DNA of 64,000 nucleotides from Shewanella acanthi (GTDB taxonomy: Bacteria; Pseudomonadota; Gammaproteobacteria; Enterobacterales; Shewanellaceae), in NCBI RefSeq assembly GCF_019457475.1, contig NZ_CP080413.1, positions 806,001 to 870,000 on the forward strand, given 5' to 3'. Under the pieces are notes generated by a model. That model was given only the letters and a program-made list of their open reading frames with translations, made no database searches and was not told the DNA's origin. The translations under genes were made by a program, and so were the position numbers. Numbering within the stretch: the first letter of the stretch is position 1; the number at the start of each line of letters is the position of its first letter. Positions 30,795 through 39,346 of the stretch are shown in pieces.

Positions 30795-31547
30795 TTAGCG
30801 TGTAGACTGATGACGTCTAAAGGCTAGCAGGGCAGCAAAAGCGATGAATAGCCAGTTCATGCTACCACCGGATTTTTCTGCTGTTTTAGCATCTTTTTCT
30901 ACCGCCAGATAATTAATCAGTCCGATTAACTCATCTAAGGTTTTGATGCTGCTGAGATTGACCGCATATTTATCGTTGACGATAAAGGCAGGAACACTGT
31001 CTACGCGAAATTGGTTTTGTTGTTGTCGCCATAGGGCAAGACTTTCATCGGTTAACTTGTTGTCGGCAAGTTCATCATATTTGGCGCTATCGACGCCAAA
31101 CTTGGCGAATACTTGCTTGATGTCATCGCGGCTATTGATTTGCACTTCATGCTTATGGCCAGGAGCACTGTGATCGTGGCCATGGGCGCCGGATTCACCT
31201 TGGATGGCTGTGAACATCGCATGGGTCAGGGCATCATTTTTACCCAGCTGGTGCATTACCGACAGTGAGCGCATGACCTCAGTGCCGATGTCGCTATTCA
31301 TAAAGTCGACATGCTTAGTGTCAAATGTCACATCCTTATTTAAATTCGCTTTAATATCAGCTAAATAATTCACTTCCATATTGAAGCAATTATGGCAATA
31401 GAAGGAGAAAAACTCAGTCAGCTTTGGCTTTTCGCTAGGGGCTTTATCAGAGATTTGAGTGTAGTGAGTACCTTCAACGAAGTCTGCCGCAAAGCTAGTT
31501 AATGGTGCCACGATTAAGGCTACGGCCAAGGCGATTGGTTTAAGCAT
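30795..31547 (-). CDS. DsbA-like thiol:disulfide protein with His-rich loop and GlyGly-CTERM tail
   Basis: This 250-aa precursor has a signal peptide ending at about SFA-A (residues 18-21). It carries a thioredoxin-fold active site CHNC (Cys51, Cys54) after FFSFY and a cis-Pro at VP (186). Residues 119-134 form a His-rich insert with His at 122, 124, 126, 131 and 133. The C-terminus is a sorting signal: GGS at 227-229, a ~14-residue hydrophobic helix, then RRHQSTR. That is the GlyGly-CTERM layout cut by rhombosortase and usually linked to surface or type II-secreted proteins. So it is a DsbA relative that may be processed and moved outward, which is unusual for a periplasmic oxidase. It is not the main dsbA by context. 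Confidence 0.85.
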   Translation of the reverse strand: MLKPIALAVALIVAPLTSFAADFVEGTHYTQISDKAPSEKPKLTEFFSFYCHNCFNMEVNYLADIKANLNKDVTFDTKHVDFMNSDIGTEVMRSLSVMHQLGKNDALTHAMFTAIQGESGAHGHDHSAPGHKHEVQINSRDDIKQVFAKFGVDSAKYDELADNKLTDESLALWRQQQNQFRVDSVPAFIVNDKYAVNLSSIKTLDELIGLINYLAVEKDAKTAEKSGGSMNWLFIAFAALLAFRRHQSTR

Positions 31548-31759
31548 AGTTCCCCCAAAGTATTAATTCGATTCACCCTACGTTTGGGTGAAAGGCTGCT
31601 GTGTAGCTCGCTGAGTTTGTGTTATCGCATAGTGCGGATACAGATTGACTCAAAATGCTAACGGCCAACAGCCTATAAAGCGAGCATAAAATTGTTGGCT
31701 TAATTATCACTGAATCTGACTTTATAAAATGGGATAAATACGTGATCTGAAGCGTTTTT

Positions 31760-31789
31760 CCCCCTTGGATTGTCAGGAGTGCAAGGGGG
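31760..31789. repeat. inverted repeat, 8-bp arms
   Basis: The perfect arms CCCCCTTG / CAAGGGGG are separated by 14 bp and lie 15 bp beyond the end of the DnaJ-related gene. There is no U-tract on the minus strand, so it is a hairpin of uncertain function and not a clear terminator. Confidence 0.5.
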
Positions 31790-31803
31790 ATCACAGTTAG
31801 GGT

Positions 31804-32448
31804 TTAGGCGATATCTTTAAGGGATTGCCAGGCCTCACAGACTTCCCTAAAGCGTGCAGCATTCCCCTCAGGGCGGTCAGGGTGCCATTTTAACGCTAAA
31901 CGGCGCCATTGTTTGCGAATGTCCCGCGAACTTGCGCTTTCATCCAGTTCAAACACCCTAAGGGCGTGACCCTTATTCATCAAGTTAACATTGAGGCCAA
32001 TATAGCTTTTATAGCTGCTCCAGAAGGCTTCGAGCAGTTCGCGTACCACGTTCTCACTGGCGTCATAGTTGCTCCAGTCGAGGTAGTAATCCCTCAGTGA
32101 GGCGTCCTGATTAATGAGGGCATTTACATTTGCAGGAACGATGCGAAAAATCTGAATTTCCATGGCTTTAACTTGCAGCCATTGCTTGGGAAGCAAAATA
32201 TCCTGCAGCTCGAATAGGGCATTCATCAGCAGAAAATTACGCTTAAACAAATCGTTACCGGGGTTTTCATCGAGCTGATGAATCAGCCCTTTGCTTTGAA
32301 GTTCGCTGGCGAGGTGATGGATTCTCCAGCTTTGGCAGGAGGCTTGAAGCACTGATAATACAGGCCAAATCAGTGGATTATCTCCTTTCATCTTGGAAAC
32401 ATGAGCTGATTGTGTCTGCTCGGTACGCGAAGGTTTTGCGAGTAGCAT
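31804..32448 (-). CDS. DnaJ-related protein with C-terminal J domain
   Basis: This 214-aa cytoplasmic protein has an N-terminal helical region (residues ~25-145) of the DNAJ_related type. A compact J domain at the C-terminus (about 162-212) has HPD within KWHPDRPEG, the motif that stimulates Hsp70 ATPase. The J domain starts at ALRVFELDESASSRDIRKQWRRLAL. Putting the J domain last is unusual and typical of this co-chaperone group. The start at ATG 32448 has a weak ribosome site; ATG at MKGDNP (residue 20) is possible. The client is unknown. Confidence 0.85.
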   Translation of the reverse strand: MLLAKPSRTEQTQSAHVSKMKGDNPLIWPVLSVLQASCQSWRIHHLASELQSKGLIHQLDENPGNDLFKRNFLLMNALFELQDILLPKQWLQVKAMEIQIFRIVPANVNALINQDASLRDYYLDWSNYDASENVVRELLEAFWSSYKSYIGLNVNLMNKGHALRVFELDESASSRDIRKQWRRLALKWHPDRPEGNAARFREVCEAWQSLKDIA

Positions 32449-32660
32449 ACTGACTGTCCCATCCTGTTCTTAGGCCAAAGGGGAGTGGTAATCGTGAGTC
32501 GTACTGCGACAATGGGTCTTAGCTTGGCGGCTAGACCTATAAAAAACGATTTTCACACTATGCCATAGGGCAAAAGATATGGTAAAGATGGATTTTTAGC
32601 CAGATGCTCGCTTTGTGAGTAAACCGCAAAAGTTTGTAAGTAACCCTTTGAAGACCATAT

Positions 32661-32699
32661 AAATAAAAAATCCCCGAAGTATGGCTAATGGTTCGGGGA
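32661..32699 (-). terminator. rho-independent terminator after nitroreductase gene
   Basis: The 8-bp stem TCCCCGAA / TTCGGGGA (32671-32678, 32692-32699) is followed on the minus strand by ten A/T-rich bases (the A-run 32661-32670 read as T). It lies 25 bp past the stop. Confidence 0.85.
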
Positions 32700-32723
32700 C
32701 GATATTTGGATAGCGACTAAGAA

Positions 32724-33377
32724 TTAAATCTCAGTAAAAATAACCTCTTGCTCTAGGCGAGACTTAGGTAGCTTAGCGTTAAAGTCTTCTTCTGAGCGGT
32801 AACCAAGGGCAACCACAACAGAAGCGCACAAGCCTTTTTCACGCAGACCTAATACTTGGTTGAGTTTAGTCGCATCGAAGCCTTCGATAGGGCAGGCATC
32901 AACATCGAGGATAGACGCGCCTAACATCAAAGTGCCGAGTGCAAGATAGACTTGTTTTTCCATCCAATGCTGCACGTCCTTGAGTTCATATTTATGCATA
33001 TTGGCGAAGAAGGAGCGGCCTGTGTGCTGATTCTTTTTGGCCTCATCATTGGCAAAACGACCATCTTTAGCCTCTTGCTCTAACACTTGCAGCAGGTGAT
33101 CTTCATCCAATTGGGTTCGAGTACAGAGCACTACTACGTGGGACGCATTAAGAATTTTTTGCGTGTTAAAGGCAAAATTTTCCGTTGCTTGCGCGATTAA
33201 GGCTTTTCCTTCGGTGGTGCCAGCAAGAACAAAGTGCCATGGCTGAGAGTTGGTCGATGATGGGCTAAATTGCAGCAGCGTTTTAATTTCTGCGATGGTG
33301 TCAGCCGGAATCGTCTTAGTTGGATCGAAGGCCTTAGTGGTGTAACGCTTTTTGGCAAGAGAACTTAACTCACTCAT
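32724..33377 (-). CDS. nfsB: oxygen-insensitive NAD(P)H nitroreductase, NfsB type
   Basis: This 217-aa FMN enzyme has the size of E. coli NfsB. The conserved N-terminal KRYTTKAFDPTKTIP, the FMN-binding SPSSTNSQPWHF, and the C-terminal PIEGFDATKLNQVLGL and ALGYRSEEDF are all present. It reduces nitroaromatics and quinones by two-electron steps, or dihydropteridine in some members. I use the ATG at MSELSSLAKKR (33377), matching the family start, and not an in-frame codon 45 bp upstream. It is a single gene with its own terminator. Physiological substrate is not shown. Confidence 0.92.
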   Translation of the reverse strand: MSELSSLAKKRYTTKAFDPTKTIPADTIAEIKTLLQFSPSSTNSQPWHFVLAGTTEGKALIAQATENFAFNTQKILNASHVVVLCTRTQLDEDHLLQVLEQEAKDGRFANDEAKKNQHTGRSFFANMHKYELKDVQHWMEKQVYLALGTLMLGASILDVDACPIEGFDATKLNQVLGLREKGLCASVVVALGYRSEEDFNAKLPKSRLEQEVIFTEI

Positions 33378-33559
33378 GTAACGGCTCCATTTCAGAAAGG
33401 AATACAATTTTAAAAGATGCATTTTAAGCGGGTTTGGTTAAAACACAATGTGATCGATACGGCTTAGTTTTAAAGAGTTTTGAGTAGGGTTTTAAAAATT
33501 TAAGCGGCTCATGGGGATGCGAACCTAGAAGAAAAGGGCGGCATGTTTTAGGGCGTTAG

Positions 33560-33584
33560 CCCCTAGGTATGGCGCACCTAGGGG
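33560..33584. repeat. perfect inverted repeat, 9-bp arms, after amino-acid ABC operon
   Basis: CCCCTAGGT / ACCTAGGGG with a 7-bp spacer lies 10 bp beyond the ATPase stop. No T-run follows on the minus strand, so this is probably a 3' RNA-stabilising hairpin, not a classical terminator. Confidence 0.5.
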
Positions 33585-33593
33585 AGCTGAGGA

Positions 33594-34319
33594 TTAGCGT
33601 AACACTTTGCTTAAAAAGCTGATGGTACGGGCTTCTTTAGGTTGGCTGAAGAGTTCATCTGGCGTGTTGGACTCAACCACATAGCCGCCATCCATAAAGA
33701 TGACGCGGTCAGACACATCCCGCGCAAACCCCATCTCATGGGTCACAATCACCATGGTCATGCCCTTTTGCGCAAGCTCCTTCATCACATCGAGCACATC
33801 GCCCACCATTTCAGGATCGAGCGCCGATGTCGGCTCATCGAACAGCATTAACTCTGGCTCCATCGCCAGCGCTCTTGCAATGGCAACCCGCTGCTTTTGG
33901 CCACCGGATAGGCTTGATGGATAGGCGTTTGCTTTTTCCTTTAAGCCGACTTGAGATAGTAGGTTAAGTGCCTTTTCGTCGGCCTCGGCTTGGGTCATTA
34001 GTTTGAGATTGACCGGCGCTAAGGTGATGTTTTCCATTACCGTTTTATGGGGAAACAGGTTGAAGTTCTGAAACACCATGCCGACTTTTTGTCTGAGTTT
34101 ATCAACGCAGGCATCCTTGGCGGTAATCGACTGACCATCAATTTCAATGTCGCCAAAGGTTGGGGTTTCAAGCAAATTGATGCAACGTAAAAAGGTGCTT
34201 TTACCGCTGCCACTTGGGCCAATTACACTCACTACTTCGCCCTGGCGAATATATTCGTTAATGCCCTTAAGCACGGCATTGTCGCCGTAGCTTTTATGTA
34301 GGTTGGTAATGTTAATCAC
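33594..34319 (-). CDS. polar amino-acid ABC transporter ATP-binding protein
   Basis: This 241-aa ATPase has Walker [10 protein letters not shown] (residues ~33-41), signature [15 protein letters not shown], Walker [15 protein letters not shown] and the switch His in IVTHEMGFA. Sequence and length match the GlnQ/ArtP/HisP group. The GTG start overlaps the permease stop by 8 bp, so the three genes form one operon (binding protein, permease, ATPase). Only one permease is encoded, so it presumably acts as a homodimer. Substrate is not fixed by the ATPase. Confidence 0.95.
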   Translation of the reverse strand: MINITNLHKSYGDNAVLKGINEYIRQGEVVSVIGPSGSGKSTFLRCINLLETPTFGDIEIDGQSITAKDACVDKLRQKVGMVFQNFNLFPHKTVMENITLAPVNLKLMTQAEADEKALNLLSQVGLKEKANAYPSSLSGGQKQRVAIARALAMEPELMLFDEPTSALDPEMVGDVLDVMKELAQKGMTMVIVTHEMGFARDVSDRVIFMDGGYVVESNTPDELFSQPKEARTISFLSKVLR

Positions 34320-35001
34320 TTTGCTTCAACCTCTTTTCGAATTTCGACAATATGAACGTGAAGCTGTAGGTCAACAGCAGATAAATCAGCGCGCAGGTGA
34401 ACAGTGGAATACTGTCTTCAAAGGTGCGGCTGCGAATAATTTCGCCCGCGCGCATTAAATCGACGCCACCGATAAAGCCAATTACTGCAGTTTCCTTAAG
34501 CAAGACGATAAATTCGTTACCTAATGCCGGCAGAATATTTTTAATGGCTTGGGGTAGGATAATCAGTCGCATCGTCATCGATTGGGACAAACCGAGCGAG
34601 CGTGCCGCCTCGGTTTGACCTTTATCGACGGCTTGAATGCCTGCGCGGATGATTTCCGAAATATAGGCGCCGCTGTTGAGGCCGAAGGCAATAATGGCAG
34701 CACTGACCTTATCCACATCGAGCGCTGAGAGCACGATAAAGTAGAGAATAACCAGCTGCACGACCACAGGCGTGCCGCGGATCACGCCAACATAGAGGTT
34801 GGCAGGTAAACGCAGATACCATTTAGATGACATCTTCATCAACGTGGTGCCAATGCCAAGCACAGCGCCGAGTAACATGGCAAAAAAAGTGACTATTAAG
34901 GTGACTTTTAATCCATTTAAGATCAGCAGTATGCCGACCATTCCGTCGTCCCCAATCGGGGTAAATAGCGACGTATTAATTGCTTCTAACATAGGGATCA
35001 C
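34312..35001 (-). CDS. polar amino-acid ABC transporter permease (HisM/GlnP type)
   Basis: This 229-aa inner-membrane protein has about five helices. It has the ABC permease EAA loop ([34 protein letters not shown]), which contacts the ATPase. The GTG start overlaps the binding-protein stop by 4 bp (GTGA); ATG at 34992 is an alternative. There is a single permease subunit between the binding protein and ATPase genes. Confidence 0.93.
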   Translation of the reverse strand: MIPMLEAINTSLFTPIGDDGMVGILLILNGLKVTLIVTFFAMLLGAVLGIGTTLMKMSSKWYLRLPANLYVGVIRGTPVVVQLVILYFIVLSALDVDKVSAAIIAFGLNSGAYISEIIRAGIQAVDKGQTEAARSLGLSQSMTMRLIILPQAIKNILPALGNEFIVLLKETAVIGFIGGVDLMRAGEIIRSRTFEDSIPLFTCALIYLLLTYSFTFILSKFEKRLKQSD

Positions 35002-35732
35002 TTGATATGCGTGCTAACGAGTGCCTGATATTCACCGCTCGACTTGAGTTGGTTAAGGGTGTTGTTGATACTGGCGAGCAGCTCAGGTTTATCTTTTGAT
35101 ACCGCAAAGCCATAAAACTCAGGTGGGAAGTCCAACTTAATTAGTTTTAAATCAGGGTTTTTTGCCAGATAGTTAGCTGCGGGCTCACTGTCGAACAGCA
35201 CTAAGTCTACCTTGGCATTTTTGAGCTCCATAATGGCTTCGAAGCCCGTGTTGAATGCCGTGACTTTATCTGTGTATTTCTTGGCCATCATGTCGGCAGT
35301 TGAGCCGAGCTGCACCGCAAAGTGTTTGCCCTTTAGATCGGCAAGACTATGAATATCATCGTTATCTTTATTAACCAGCAGCACTTGGGTGGCTTCATAG
35401 TAGGGCTCTGAGAAATTAACGCTTGCCTGACGTTCTGGGGTGATAGTCATGCCCGAAGCGATAAAATCAATTTTGCCAGAGTTTAATGCCACGATGAGTG
35501 AGTCGAATTTCATGTTCTCGACTTTTAGGGTTTTACCCGCATCCTTTGCGATTTGCTTAGCCAGTTCAATATCAAAGCCTTTGACTTCATCACCGCTAGT
35601 GCCACCCACATATTCGAATGGCGGGAAAGCCGCGTTAGTGCCTACGACTAAAACATCATCCTTTTTACCGCATCCAGATAACAACAAGGTGGCAGTGAGG
35701 GCAAGGCCGCCTAATAACATGGATTTTTTCAT
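34998..35732 (-). CDS. amino-acid ABC transporter substrate-binding lipoprotein
   Basis: This 244-aa SBP_bac_3 protein is exported by a lipoprotein signal with lipobox LSGC (Cys21). The mature chain has the two-lobe periplasmic binding fold: FPPFEYVGG, GFDIELAKQIAKDAGK, SGMTITPERQASVNFSEPYYEATQ and LVLFDSEPAANYL. The Thr-x-Arg pair in TPERQ is the usual ligand for the amino-acid carboxylate. Overall closeness is to Arg/Lys or polar amino-acid binders; I would not name the substrate. An ArgR-like half-palindrome lies ~85 bp upstream. Confidence 0.92.
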   Translation of the reverse strand: MKKSMLLGGLALTATLLLSGCGKKDDVLVVGTNAAFPPFEYVGGTSGDEVKGFDIELAKQIAKDAGKTLKVENMKFDSLIVALNSGKIDFIASGMTITPERQASVNFSEPYYEATQVLLVNKDNDDIHSLADLKGKHFAVQLGSTADMMAKKYTDKVTAFNTGFEAIMELKNAKVDLVLFDSEPAANYLAKNPDLKLIKLDFPPEFYGFAVSKDKPELLASINNTLNQLKSSGEYQALVSTHIK

Positions 35733-36130
35733 TTTAGATTCTCTTTGGGTTCCAATCACAATGTGGCGACTATATGCATCTGGTGATTACGTGTCAATAA
35801 ATATGCTTTTAAAGTGATTAAAAATTCAATAAGAAAACAGTTTAGATTCATTGAATACTTGTTAAATGAATAATTGAAACTGAGTTGTGTTATCTATGTT
35901 GTTAAAAGGTAAATATTTGAGTCGTGCTTAGTCTGTATTTATCCGAATCCGTCGTTACTGATTTTTATGCAGTTTTCTGAATTGGCCATTGTTCAATAGG
36001 CAATTAAGGGATGAGCAGTCTAATAGGAGATATTTAATGCTGAAGTCAGTCATATTTGGAATTTATGCCTACATTTCCTGTCGTTAATCTACGCTTAAGG
36101 CTGTGGCATTAAGTAATTTTGGAGTGAAAT
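35733..36130. other. divergent intergenic region, amino-acid ABC operon / OM-like gene (398 bp)
   Basis: It carries the ABC operon promoter (minus) and the promoter of the 275-aa gene (plus). It is A+T rich from 35800 to 35960, with several TTCA/TGAA-type motifs. The best is an ArgR-like box, listed separately. No RNA gene or ORF was recognised. Confidence 0.45.
35815..35828 (-). promoter_or_regulatory. candidate ArgR box
   Basis: TGATTAAAAATTCA matches the ARG box TGAATwwwwATTCA at all but one position. It lies 83-96 bp upstream of the binding-protein ATG. ArgR boxes normally occur in pairs 3 bp apart, and I do not see a clear partner, so this is tentative. Confidence 0.35.
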
Positions 36131-36958
36131 GTGAGAAACCTACCTCTGACACCTTGGTTATTATTGTGCGGATTATCTTCATCGGTTTACGCCCAAGATG
36201 GGATGCAATGGCATTACAGTATGGGAGTTCATGACTTTATCGTGGAGCAGGAGAGCTCACATACCTTTGGTATCAATGGCAATATCATGGTGGACTACAC
36301 CACAGCTTCGGATATTTATTTGTCTGGGATGATCGATGTGTTTATTGATGTCGATAAGGATGAGCTCGACCCTGATCACATTCCCGTTTGGTTTAAATCC
36401 GATTATGTTGCCTCGGGGGAGTTTTACCACACTAATCCCAAATGGTTCTTTGGTTGGCAGGTCGACTTACAGGGAAAACGTAACACCGTCAGTTCTATCG
36501 AAAAACAAGCTAAATTATTCCCAGCAATTACTGCAAATTTTAAGGGAACAGAAACCCAAGCACAGTTCAAAATTGGCCCTGGTTATTACTACTTAGAGAT
36601 CGACGATGATGTGCCTAAAACCCGTGGTTATCGGAGGGGTGACTTTGGCAATGGGGAATTTGCCTATACCGTGATGGGCAGCTTTGGCTTTGATTTTAAT
36701 TCAAAACTAAATATCAACTTTGCTGCACAGACCTGGAACGACGGTGATAAATGGCTCGAAGATCAGTATCGGTTTATCATGGGCTATAAAACTGATTTTT
36801 GGGCCAAGAATAGTCAGTGGCAACTCTATGTAGAGCATACCGAATATAATCTTGATCACTATGCCATTGGCAGTACTCATGCTCCAGATTACGTGCCAAT
36901 CCTACCTTGGGATAACGATACCTTAGTACGTTTTAGTCTAATCGTTCCATGGTTGTAG
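36131..36958 (+). CDS. unknown outer-membrane-like protein, 275 aa
   Basis: The family is not recognised. A signal peptide (MRNLPLTPWLLLCGLSSSVYA) precedes ~255 residues rich in Tyr, Trp, Phe and Asp, with alternating hydrophobic/polar strands. It ends ...LIVPWL, with aromatic residues near the end, suggesting an outer-membrane beta barrel. The GTG start at 36131 has GGAG 6 bp upstream, while the overlapping ATG reads ATG-TGA. No enzymatic motif is seen. It is divergent from the amino-acid transporter and convergent with the LysR gene. Confidence 0.75.
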   Translation: MRNLPLTPWLLLCGLSSSVYAQDGMQWHYSMGVHDFIVEQESSHTFGINGNIMVDYTTASDIYLSGMIDVFIDVDKDELDPDHIPVWFKSDYVASGEFYHTNPKWFFGWQVDLQGKRNTVSSIEKQAKLFPAITANFKGTETQAQFKIGPGYYYLEIDDDVPKTRGYRRGDFGNGEFAYTVMGSFGFDFNSKLNINFAAQTWNDGDKWLEDQYRFIMGYKTDFWAKNSQWQLYVEHTEYNLDHYAIGSTHAPDYVPILPWDNDTLVRFSLIVPWL

Positions 36959-37002
36959 CTATGGAATAGTGATAGTCCTTACTGAGTCATTGGGAAGCTT
37001 TC

Positions 37003-37911
37003 TCATTGCAATCCCATTGTTTTTTGGTTGGATAAGTGTTTCTCGACCAAGGAGATCATCGCCTGCGCCGCAAAAGACAGTACCTGTTCTTTACGCCAAA
37101 ACAGAGTGAGCTCCCAGCGCAAATCATCGCTCGCCAGTGGCACACTGACGACACCGTTTACACTGTATCGCCGTGCGATAGAGCTCGGCAGTATCATGAC
37201 TCCAGTTCCCGCCGCCACTAAGGCGATACCAAAGTCAGCTTGGCTTACTCGGGTGATATTTTTTGGCGTAAATCCCGCAACTTGGCAGGCATCAAGTACT
37301 AATTGATACAGAGTGTATTCGGTCTCGAACATGACTTGGGGGTCATCGAGAAGATCGGCAATAGTAAGTAACTCCCTTTTAGATAAAGGGTTTTCCTTAG
37401 GCAGTACCACTACCATAGGATCGTTAAATACCCTTATTCCCTCAAAGCCATCACCAGCTTTGATAATACCGGTCGCCAGTTCAATATCCCCTTTTTGGAT
37501 CGCATGGGTTTGCTCTACGCCGCCCCTCACTAGGAGCTGCATATCAATTTGCGGATAAAGCTGACGATATTTGGCGATGATGGGAGCAAATATTTCGGCG
37601 CTGCCGAGAGGGGCTAGTCCCAGTTTTAACTCGCCACCATTTAAGCTTCGCAGGGCTGTGAGTTCGGAGAGCATACGCTGGCGGCCTGCAAGTAGCTCTT
37701 TACCGTGTCGATAAACAACTTCCCCCGCTTGGGTGAGCTTGATTTGAGTTCCACGTTTACCACGCTCAAGCAGGATAAGCGCTAATTCATCTTCTAATTG
37801 GCGCACAGCCTTTGACAGCGTCGGCTGGGTGAGATGCACCTTTTCGCTGGCTTTTCCAAAGCCGCCAGTTTCGACAATCTCGATGAAATAACGCAGTACC
37901 TTAAGATCCAT
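37003..37911 (-). CDS. LysR-family transcriptional regulator, divergent from lrgAB
   Basis: This 302-aa protein has an N-terminal winged helix-turn-helix (residues 1-60, MDLKVLRYFIEIVETGGFGKASEKVHLTQPTLSKAVRQLE). A two-lobed effector-binding domain follows (LKLGLAPLGSAEIFAPII onward). I use the ATG at 37911, where the conserved LysR start begins, rather than a codon 21 bp upstream. It is transcribed away from lrgA, and a 14-bp inverted repeat lies between them. LysR regulators usually control the divergent neighbour, so lrgAB is the likely target. The effector is unknown. Confidence 0.9.
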   Translation of the reverse strand: MDLKVLRYFIEIVETGGFGKASEKVHLTQPTLSKAVRQLEDELALILLERGKRGTQIKLTQAGEVVYRHGKELLAGRQRMLSELTALRSLNGGELKLGLAPLGSAEIFAPIIAKYRQLYPQIDMQLLVRGGVEQTHAIQKGDIELATGIIKAGDGFEGIRVFNDPMVVVLPKENPLSKRELLTIADLLDDPQVMFETEYTLYQLVLDACQVAGFTPKNITRVSQADFGIALVAAGTGVMILPSSIARRYSVNGVVSVPLASDDLRWELTLFWRKEQVLSFAAQAMISLVEKHLSNQKTMGLQ

Positions 37912-37934
37912 TTCAGGCCTTATATGAATCAAAC

Positions 37935-37980
37935 GAATATTTAGAATGCAAAAAATCTATGAATTACATTCTTAATATTC
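37935..37980. promoter_or_regulatory. 14-bp inverted repeat, probable LysR operator for lrgAB
   Basis: GAATATTTAGAATG (37935-37948) and CATTCTTAATATTC (37967-37980) are reverse complements in 13 of 14 positions, with an 18-bp spacer. The element lies 67-112 bp upstream of lrgA and 24 bp from the LysR gene start, the usual place for a LysR regulatory site. Confidence 0.6.
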
Positions 37981-38046
37981 ATTTTTTTTATTAAATATAC
38001 AAGCCTAAACTGGTGCTATTCCATAAGGAGTCATACCGAGGACACT

Positions 38047-38481
38047 ATGTCTCAATTGCAAACAGCACAAAATCGCTTCCGCACAGGTACTTTGCTACTG
38101 GCCCAAATTGGCTTGTTTTGCATTCTGTCTTTAGCCTGCCAATGGTTTGCAACTTGGGCTCAACTTCCGATCCCTGGTAGTGTGCTGGGCTTAGGTATTT
38201 TATTGCTATTACTGGCTACTAAAGTCATTCCTGAAAAAGCAGTGCAATTAGGTGCAGCTTGGCTTATCGGTGAATTACTGCTGTTTTTTATTCCACCAGT
38301 GGTCTCGGTGATTAAATACGAGGGGCTGTTTGAACAGTACGGGCTAAATATTCTCTTTACCCTAGTGATGGGCAGTGTTTGTGTAATGGTCGGCACTGGT
38401 TTTGTCGTGGATAGGGTATTTCGCTTCGAACGTCAGCTTAATCTTAAAAGGCAGGCTGAAAGTCTCGCTAAGGTTGCCTAA
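38047..38481 (+). CDS. lrgA: CidA/LrgA-family membrane protein
   Basis: This 144-aa holin-like inner-membrane protein has four hydrophobic helices. The signature PIPGSVLGLGIL occurs near residue 40, and a basic C-terminal tail (RFERQLNLKRQAES) faces the cytoplasm. CidA/LrgA proteins affect murein hydrolase export and cell lysis, and in some bacteria pyruvate uptake. It is the first gene of a two-gene operon; its TAA overlaps the lrgB ATG by one base. The upstream inverted repeat suggests LysR control. Confidence 0.9.
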   Translation: MSQLQTAQNRFRTGTLLLAQIGLFCILSLACQWFATWAQLPIPGSVLGLGILLLLLATKVIPEKAVQLGAAWLIGELLLFFIPPVVSVIKYEGLFEQYGLNILFTLVMGSVCVMVGTGFVVDRVFRFERQLNLKRQAESLAKVA

Positions 38482-39215
38482 TGGCAGCAGAAACATTTAA
38501 TCGCTTAAGCAGTGAACTCGCACTGTTTTCCCACGTGGATTTAGCCTTAGTTAGCTTAGCGCTAACAATTTGTAGCTATTTTGTCGCTAAGGTTTTATAT
38601 AAACGCCACCGTGTCTGGTGGTTGGCGCCAATTGTATTAGCCCCTGTCGTCATTACATTCATGGTAGTGAATTTAGATATTCCGCTGCCAACCTATTTTG
38701 AATATACCCATTGGTTAATGGCCTTGCTTGCGCCCGCGACCATCGCCTTTGCGCTGCCGATTTACCGCGAACGAAAACTCATTCGCCAATATCCGCTGAC
38801 CATCGTCTTCGGGGTGATAGCAGGATTGCTATTGGGGATGTTCTCCAGTTGGTTGTTAGTGAAGTTTGTACCTTTACCGGTTGAGTTATCTAAGAGTTTA
38901 TTGGTGCGCTCGGTATCTACGCCTTTCGCGCTTGAGGCGACATCTTCCTTTGGCGGCGTGCCTGAATTGACGGCAATGTTGGTGCTGCTGACGGGCATTA
39001 TCGGCATGTTGGTTTGTGAGCCGCTGTTTAAGTTGATGCGTATCCGCACCTCTTTAGGCAAAGGCGTCGCATTGGGGGCCTCTGCCCACGGCGCTGGTGC
39101 GGCCAAGGCCAGTGAATTGGGGCAGCAAGAGGGCGTAATTGCTAGCTTGACCATGATTTTTATTGGTATTGCCATGGTATTGGGAGCACCCGTTTTTGCG
39201 CTTATTTTTAGTTAA
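38481..39215 (+). CDS. lrgB: CidB/LrgB-family membrane protein
   Basis: This 244-aa integral membrane protein is of normal LrgB length (~230). The family blocks LAPATIAFALPIYRER, TPFALEATSSFGG and LGASAHGAGAAKASE are intact. It functions with LrgA (murein hydrolase/pyruvate-linked transport). Its start overlaps lrgA's stop by one base (TAATG), so the two are coupled. A strong terminator follows. Confidence 0.93.
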   Translation: MAAETFNRLSSELALFSHVDLALVSLALTICSYFVAKVLYKRHRVWWLAPIVLAPVVITFMVVNLDIPLPTYFEYTHWLMALLAPATIAFALPIYRERKLIRQYPLTIVFGVIAGLLLGMFSSWLLVKFVPLPVELSKSLLVRSVSTPFALEATSSFGGVPELTAMLVLLTGIIGMLVCEPLFKLMRIRTSLGKGVALGASAHGAGAAKASELGQQEGVIASLTMIFIGIAMVLGAPVFALIFS

Positions 39216-39255
39216 CCTTATGTTTTATTTCTGAAATAGTTTTATTATGCCTCTT

Positions 39256-39292
39256 AGGGCGCTAATCTTTTATGGTTATGCGCCCTTTTTTT
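39256..39292 (+). terminator. rho-independent terminator of lrgAB
   Basis: AGGGCGC / GCGCCCT arms with a 17-nt loop are followed by seven T residues, 41 bp after the lrgB stop. Confidence 0.8.
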
Positions 39293-39346
39293 ACCTGTAT
39301 AAAGGTATGTATTTCGAACTTAGTTTGTTGAATGGAAAGGTAACGA

